The position numbers and the translations under genes are program-made. Of a DNA stretch of 64,000 nucleotides, positions 60,035 through 64,000 are shown in pieces (within the stretch, counting starts at the first letter, position 1; every line of letters begins with the position of its first letter). The notes beneath the pieces were generated by a model. The model ran no database searches and had not been told where the DNA came from. It saw only the letters and a list, made by a program, of their open reading frames with translations. The DNA is from Yoonia sp. G8-12 (GTDB taxonomy: Bacteria > Pseudomonadota > Alphaproteobacteria > Rhodobacterales > Rhodobacteraceae), in contig NZ_CP151762.1 in the NCBI RefSeq assembly GCF_038443675.1, forward strand, positions 930,001-994,000. The letters run 5' to 3'.

Positions 60035-60814
60035 ATGACCTTGTCGCCACACCCCGACTTTGAAACCCGCGTCACCTGCGCGCCGCACGACATTCGCGCG
60101 GCACAACGCCTGCGGTACGATGTATTCGTGGCCGAGCTGGGTGCCGATGGTCCGATGGTGGACCACACAGCGCGACTGGAACGTGATGGGTTCGATGACC
60201 ATGCCGCCCATATTCTGCTTTTGGACAAGGCCCGCCCCGAGGACGATCAGGTCGTCGGTGTTTACCGCGTGCTGACCGCCAAGATGGCGCAGGCGGCAGG
60301 CGGGTTTTATTGCGAAGCCGAGTATGATTTGACGCCGCTTTACCAAAGCGGGCGGCGATTGCTCGAACTGGGCCGCTCTTGCCTGCACCGTGATTATCGC
60401 GGTGGCGCGGGCATGCTGCATTTGTGGCAGGCTTTGGCGGGCTATGTGGACACGCACCAGATCGACGTTCTGTTCGGCGTGGCATCTTTTCATGGCACCG
60501 ATGTGCAGGGCTTGGCCGCACCGCTGAGCCACTTGCATCACAAATACCTTGCACCAAAGGCGCTTTGCGTCACCGCAAAAGGGCCGACGGCGATTGGGAT
60601 GGACATGCAGCCCCCTGAGACGATCGACCGGATCGCCGCAGTGCGTGACATCCCCGCGCTGATCAAAGCTTACCTGCGTTTGGGTGGCAAAGTCGGCGCC
60701 GATGCCTTTGTCGATCATGCGTTCAACACGGTCGATATCTGTCTGATCCTGGAAAAAGACACTATTGACGGGTTGCAAAGGGCTATTTTGGCCAAAGGGG
60801 GCTGGCGTGGCTGA
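60035..60814 (+). CDS. olsB: L-ornithine N-alpha-acyltransferase
   Basis: OlsB moves a 3-hydroxyacyl chain from ACP to ornithine, the first step of ornithine-lipid synthesis. The 259-aa GNAT-like protein has AAQRLRYDVFVAELGADG, DDQVVGVYRVL, LLELGRSCLHRDYRGG and FGVASFHGTD, all typical of the OlsB/hemolysin-like family. The next gene, olsA, overlaps by 8 nt. Phosphate control is common but no Pho box is evident. Confidence 0.92.
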   Translation: MTLSPHPDFETRVTCAPHDIRAAQRLRYDVFVAELGADGPMVDHTARLERDGFDDHAAHILLLDKARPEDDQVVGVYRVLTAKMAQAAGGFYCEAEYDLTPLYQSGRRLLELGRSCLHRDYRGGAGMLHLWQALAGYVDTHQIDVLFGVASFHGTDVQGLAAPLSHLHHKYLAPKALCVTAKGPTAIGMDMQPPETIDRIAAVRDIPALIKAYLRLGGKVGADAFVDHAFNTVDICLILEKDTIDGLQRAILAKGGWRG

Positions 60815-61637
60815 GACATGGCACAGCAAAAACGGGCCGCCACCTGTGGGCATCGGTATCGCTGGCTGGGTCAGGGTCGTGCTGCGGGCGATCCCGCTGA
60901 TTGTGCTGGTCTTCGGGGGTTTGCTGATCCTGATTTTGGTGCGCCTGCTGGAACGTCCCATGTGCGGGTTGCGCAGGCCTGTCACCCCCTACATCACCCA
61001 GTTTGTGTGTCGGACGTCCTTTATGCTGTTAGGCATCAAGTATAGCTCGGACGGCGCGCCGATGACAGGCGCGGGCGCTGTGGTGGCGAACCACGCGTCC
61101 TGGCTTGATATTTTTGCATTGAACGCGCGCAAGCGGATCTACTTTGTCTCGAAATCCGAGGTCGCGCGCTGGCCCGGCATTGGCTGGCTCGCGCGGGCGA
61201 CAGGCACGGTTTTCATCCAGCGTGACCGTAGCGAAGTGCGCGGACAGATCACGGTTTTCCGCGACAGGCTGGCGGCAGGTCATAAGCTGCTGTTTTTTCC
61301 CGAAGGCACATCGACCGACGGTTTGCAGGTGCTACCGTTCAAGCCTGCACTCTTCGCGGCGTTCTTTGACCCCACCTTGCGCGATACCTTGCAGATGCAG
61401 GCGGTCAGTGTGAATTATCAGGCCCCTGATGGTGCTGATCCACGGTTTTACGGCTGGTGGGGGGATATGGCGTTCGGGCCGCATCTGCTGGCGACATTGG
61501 CCGCGGCACGCCAAGGCGGGGTGCATGTAATCTATCACCCGCCGGTGCGCGTGGCCGATTTTGCGGATCGCAAAGCACTCGCCAAAGCCATGGAAGATCA
61601 GGTGCGCGCGGGCCTAGCCCAGCATCGCGCGGCGTAG
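60807..61637 (+). CDS. olsA: Lyso-ornithine lipid O-acyltransferase
   Basis: OlsA adds the second acyl chain to make ornithine lipid. The 276-aa protein has an N-terminal membrane helix (IPLIVLVFGGLLILILVRLL), the acyltransferase motif NHASWLD (H-x4-D) and FFPEGTSTDG. I chose GTG 60807, which has a GGGGG site and overlaps olsB; an upstream ATG at 60765 lies well inside olsB. It overlaps the convergent ThiE-like gene by 24 nt. Confidence 0.92.
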   Translation: MAETWHSKNGPPPVGIGIAGWVRVVLRAIPLIVLVFGGLLILILVRLLERPMCGLRRPVTPYITQFVCRTSFMLLGIKYSSDGAPMTGAGAVVANHASWLDIFALNARKRIYFVSKSEVARWPGIGWLARATGTVFIQRDRSEVRGQITVFRDRLAAGHKLLFFPEGTSTDGLQVLPFKPALFAAFFDPTLRDTLQMQAVSVNYQAPDGADPRFYGWWGDMAFGPHLLATLAAARQGGVHVIYHPPVRVADFADRKALAKAMEDQVRAGLAQHRAA

Positions 61638-62240
61638 GGCACCCAGCGCTGCGGCAGGATTGTCCTGCCCCCAAACCTCATCACCGATGCCAAAGAAATC
61701 GGTATGCGGTGCCAAGGCACGGATCAGGTCGGCATCAAGTGCGCCTTCGGCCACCACGGGCACTTCGATCATCATCGACCACCACTCGAACAACTCCAAC
61801 TCTGCCTGACGGCCGTCACCAAGGGTTGTCTGGCCTACGGGGCCAAAGCTGACGTAATCGGCACCCAGTTCGCCCGCTGTCATGCCGTCATGGCGCGAAT
61901 TGGTGCAATAGCTGCCGACGATGGCGTCATCGCCAAGGTCCTTGCGCACCTGCCGGACCGAACGTGCGCCGTCTTGCAGGTGCACACCGTCAAGGCCCAG
62001 ACGTTCAACGAGCTGGATATGGGTATCAATCACCAAAGCCACATCGCGTTCGTGGGTCACTTCGCGCAAGGCGTCGGCTGCTTTGGCAATGCGCGCTTCA
62101 TCGGTGGTGCCAAGGGCAAGCCGGACACAGGCTACTTCGGTGCTGTCCAGACAGGCCGCCAGTTCGGCAGGAAATGTCGAAAGGTCAAATTCCGAGGGGC
62201 TGATGAGATAGATTTGCGGGTGGTCTTGGGCGTCCGACAT
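61614..62240 (-). CDS. Thiamine phosphate synthase family protein (ThiE/TenI-like)
   Basis: This 208-aa TIM-barrel protein of the ThiE/TenI family has LGLDGVHLQDGARS, IVGSYCTNSRHDGMTAGELG and ADYVSFGPVGQTTLGDG. The last loop lacks the Thr-Lys pattern expected in true ThiE, so it may be a TenI-like or divergent paralogue rather than the main thiamine enzyme. No other thiamine genes or TPP riboswitch are near. It is monocistronic, between olsA and trmJ. Confidence 0.75.
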   Translation of the reverse strand: MSDAQDHPQIYLISPSEFDLSTFPAELAACLDSTEVACVRLALGTTDEARIAKAADALREVTHERDVALVIDTHIQLVERLGLDGVHLQDGARSVRQVRKDLGDDAIVGSYCTNSRHDGMTAGELGADYVSFGPVGQTTLGDGRQAELELFEWWSMMIEVPVVAEGALDADLIRALAPHTDFFGIGDEVWGQDNPAAALGALRRAMLG

Positions 62241-62381
62241 GAGGGCGTTCCGATATACTTGAATTCTGACGCGCTTTTAGCGGGGAAAATCGGGCTTGGC
62301 TATGGGGGTCGCGCAGTCCGGGGTTCTTGCCTTGGCCCTGCGTGGCGCGTATCAGGCGGCGATCTTGTTAAAGGAAGTCCT

Positions 62382-63122
62382 ATGCCCAGCGCCCAGCTTC
62401 AGCCTGCGTTTGTCCTGATCCGCCCGCAGATGGGCGAAAACATCGGGGCGGCGGCCCGTGGCATGTGGAATTTCGGGTTGGACCGGATGCGGATCATTGA
62501 TCCACGCGACGGCTGGCCCAACCAAAAGGCCGTGGCGATGGCCAGCGGGGCGGGGCGTCTGCTGGATGAGGCGCAGATATTTGACGACACGGCGGCGGCG
62601 ATTGCGGATTGCGATTACGTCTATGCGACAACGGCGCGGCCACGGGGGCTGACGAAACTTGTGCTCAGCCCCGAGGCCGCGATGCAGGATGCACGGGCGC
62701 GGATCGGGCAGGGGCAGAAAGTGGCCGTGATGTTCGGGCCGGAACGGTCGGGGATGGAAAACGATGATATCGCGCGGGCCAATGCGATTATCTCGGTGCC
62801 GGTGAACCCTGATTTTCCCTCGCTCAATCTGGCGCAATGTGTGTTGCTGACAGGCTATGAATGGCGGCGCGAGGTGGTGGACGTGGACGCGTCCCGCGTG
62901 GATGCCGTGGGCGATTGGGCCGAACAGATCGAGATTGAAAAGCTGAGTGATCATTATGAGGACCGGTTGCAAGAGGCGGGGTTCTTTTATCCCGAACACA
63001 AAGCTGAGAATATGAAGATGAACCTGCGCAACATGTGGTCGCGGATGCCGATGACACGGGCGGATGTGCAGATGTTGCATGGCATGATGCGCCAGATGGT
63101 GCGCTGGAAGGAGCGCGGGTAA
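62382..63122 (+). CDS. trmJ: tRNA (cytidine/uridine-2'-O-)-methyltransferase TrmJ
   Basis: This 246-aa SPOUT methyltransferase modifies ribose at tRNA position 32 using SAM. It has QPAFVLIRPQMGENIGAAAR at the N-terminus and the knot motifs VAVMFGPERSGMENDDI and ISVPVNPDFPSLNLAQCVLL. AAGGAAG precedes ATG 62382. The frame stays open far upstream (to 61704), but that part is antisense to the ThiE-like gene and is not coding. Confidence 0.94.
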   Translation: MPSAQLQPAFVLIRPQMGENIGAAARGMWNFGLDRMRIIDPRDGWPNQKAVAMASGAGRLLDEAQIFDDTAAAIADCDYVYATTARPRGLTKLVLSPEAAMQDARARIGQGQKVAVMFGPERSGMENDDIARANAIISVPVNPDFPSLNLAQCVLLTGYEWRREVVDVDASRVDAVGDWAEQIEIEKLSDHYEDRLQEAGFFYPEHKAENMKMNLRNMWSRMPMTRADVQMLHGMMRQMVRWKERG

Positions 63123-63144
63123 GGTGGATTTCAATCCACCTTAC
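63119..63144. repeat. Perfect inverted repeat at the trmJ stop
   Basis: GTAAGGTGGATT (63119-63130) is complementary to AATCCACCTTAC (63133-63144) with a 2-nt centre; the TAA stop lies in the left arm. No T-run follows. It may be a transcription end or a dispersed small repeat. Confidence 0.7.
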
Positions 63145-63225
63145 ATGATCCCCTGTGGCACCCTGCCGCTTGCGGTCATTGCCTGTGGGTTCTAGGTATC
63201 AGCCAAGATCAAGCGGAGGCCGAAG

Positions 63226-64000
63226 ATGGCAACGAAACGCACAATTTTCGAAGATGTCGGTGACACCCCCAAACACGCAGCCGCCCCCGGCGGGATCAAC
63301 CGCGCAGGGCAGGGCGCGCGCCGTGCCATCCGCCTTTGGCTGATGGCGCTTTTTGCGCTGGTCGTCGTGATGATCGTTGTGGGTGGGCTGACCCGCCTGA
63401 CGGATAGCGGCCTCTCGATTACGGAATGGAAACCTGTGACAGGAGCCATGCCGCCGATGTCCGAGGCAGCTTGGGTGGAAGAATTCGACAAATATCGTGC
63501 GATCCCCGAATACCAGTTGCAGAACCGTGGCATGACCATGGCCGAGTTCAAGGTGATTTACTGGTGGGAATGGGGCCACCGCCAGTTGGGCCGCTTTATC
63601 GGGCTGGTCTGGGGTTTGGGCTTTGTGGCCTTTGCTGCCACGCGCAAAATCCCCAAGGGCTGGACACCAAAGTTGTTGTTCATCGGTGCTTTGGGCGGTC
63701 TGCAGGGGTTTATCGGTTGGTGGATGGTATCATCCGGCCTTGAAGAGGGCATGTTGGACGTGGCCTCTTACCGGTTGGCCACCCATCTGGGACTGGCTTT
63801 TGTGATCTTCGGCTTTATCGCGTGGTACGTCTATCAACTGGGCCGCAGCCAGGCCGATCTGCTGCAGGCGCGCCGCAACGGCAACGCGGGCCTTGCGCGG
63901 TTGAGCAGTATTCTCGTGGGGTTTGCTTTCTTGCAAATCATCCTTGGTGCTTTGGTTGCAGGCATTGACGCAGGCCGCGCGTTCCCCGACTGGCCGCTGA
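63226..64000 (+). CDS. ctaA: Heme A synthase CtaA, partial (C-terminus outside)
   Basis: CtaA oxidises heme O to heme A for cytochrome aa3 oxidase. The visible 258 residues hold a first helix (LWLMALFALVVVMIVVGGLT), the conserved RLTDSGLSITEWKPVTG, WWEWGHRQLGRFIGL with heme-binding His, and ATHLGLAFVIFGFIAWY. CGGAGG about 6 nt upstream supports ATG 63226. The frame runs off the window near DAGRAFPDWPL, roughly two-thirds through the protein. Confidence 0.96.
   Translation, partial: MATKRTIFEDVGDTPKHAAAPGGINRAGQGARRAIRLWLMALFALVVVMIVVGGLTRLTDSGLSITEWKPVTGAMPPMSEAAWVEEFDKYRAIPEYQLQNRGMTMAEFKVIYWWEWGHRQLGRFIGLVWGLGFVAFAATRKIPKGWTPKLLFIGALGGLQGFIGWWMVSSGLEEGMLDVASYRLATHLGLAFVIFGFIAWYVYQLGRSQADLLQARRNGNAGLARLSSILVGFAFLQIILGALVAGIDAGRAFPDWPL

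Noticed and set aside
61704..62381. N-terminal extension of the trmJ frame
   Set aside because: It is antisense to the ThiE-like gene. The TrmJ family starts at MPSAQLQPAFVLI, with AAGGAAG just before ATG 62382.

Overview
The window looks like a chromosomal segment of a marine alphaproteobacterium of the Rhodobacteraceae (Roseobacter group). The evidence is a ribosomal protein L21 with a C-terminal helix-hairpin-helix extension, a ChpT-type phosphotransferase next to proBA, the olsBA ornithine-lipid pair, a small DUF3553 protein, heme A synthase, and two TRAP/ABC catabolic clusters. This placement rests on gene content and family recognition, not on a database search.

Region 1 (1-9.9 kb): the tail of an EnvZ-like sensor kinase, a coupled Asp/Glu-racemase-family gene and M24 metallopeptidase, then a tandem glycine riboswitch and gcvT-gcvH-gcvP. 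Facing them is a large adenylation-carrier-membrane acyltransferase fusion. Region 2 (10-19 kb): an integrase remnant, a TauE/SafE exporter, an FCD-type GntR regulator, a FrnE-like DsbA protein, and a complete dipeptide/oligopeptide ABC transporter operon. Region 3 (19-29 kb): a TRAP transporter cluster with a beta-propeller protein, a YdiJ-type FAD/Fe-S dehydrogenase, a cupin and an aromatic-ring-type FAD monooxygenase. A local TetR protein sits inside it. Three near-identical palindromes lie at the cluster's promoters, so a single TetR regulon is likely. Region 4 (29-37.6 kb): a catabolic cluster with a GATase1-like protein, a phosphotriesterase-family hydrolase, a TenA-like protein, a BtpA-family protein, a ribose-type ABC importer, a LacI regulator and a divergent PfkB kinase. 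I recognise every family but know no pathway with this set.

Region 5 (37,990-51,855): an integrative element of about 13.9 kb. It is bounded by an 18-bp duplication of the 3' end of a tRNA-Ser(CGA) gene, and short GGTCAAT repeats lie just inside both ends. It carries two tyrosine recombinases and a serine resolvase with its own repeat-studded control region. It also carries a 965-aa Ski2-like helicase with a probable C-terminal PD-(D/E)xK nuclease (a good phage-defence candidate), zinc-ribbon and HNH-like proteins, iteron-like repeats, a 33-bp direct repeat and several unknown genes. I see no phage structural or conjugation genes.

Region 6 (52-64 kb): core chromosome, with secreted or lipoprotein genes, rplU-rpmA, obgE-proB-proA, chpT, olsBA, a ThiE-like gene, trmJ, and the start of ctaA running off the window.

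Three genes in regions 3 and 4 (TRAP dctM, the FAD monooxygenase, the ribose-type permease) are each broken by a one-base frameshift. Two of the shifts fall in G/C homopolymers. Sequencing error is as likely as real decay.
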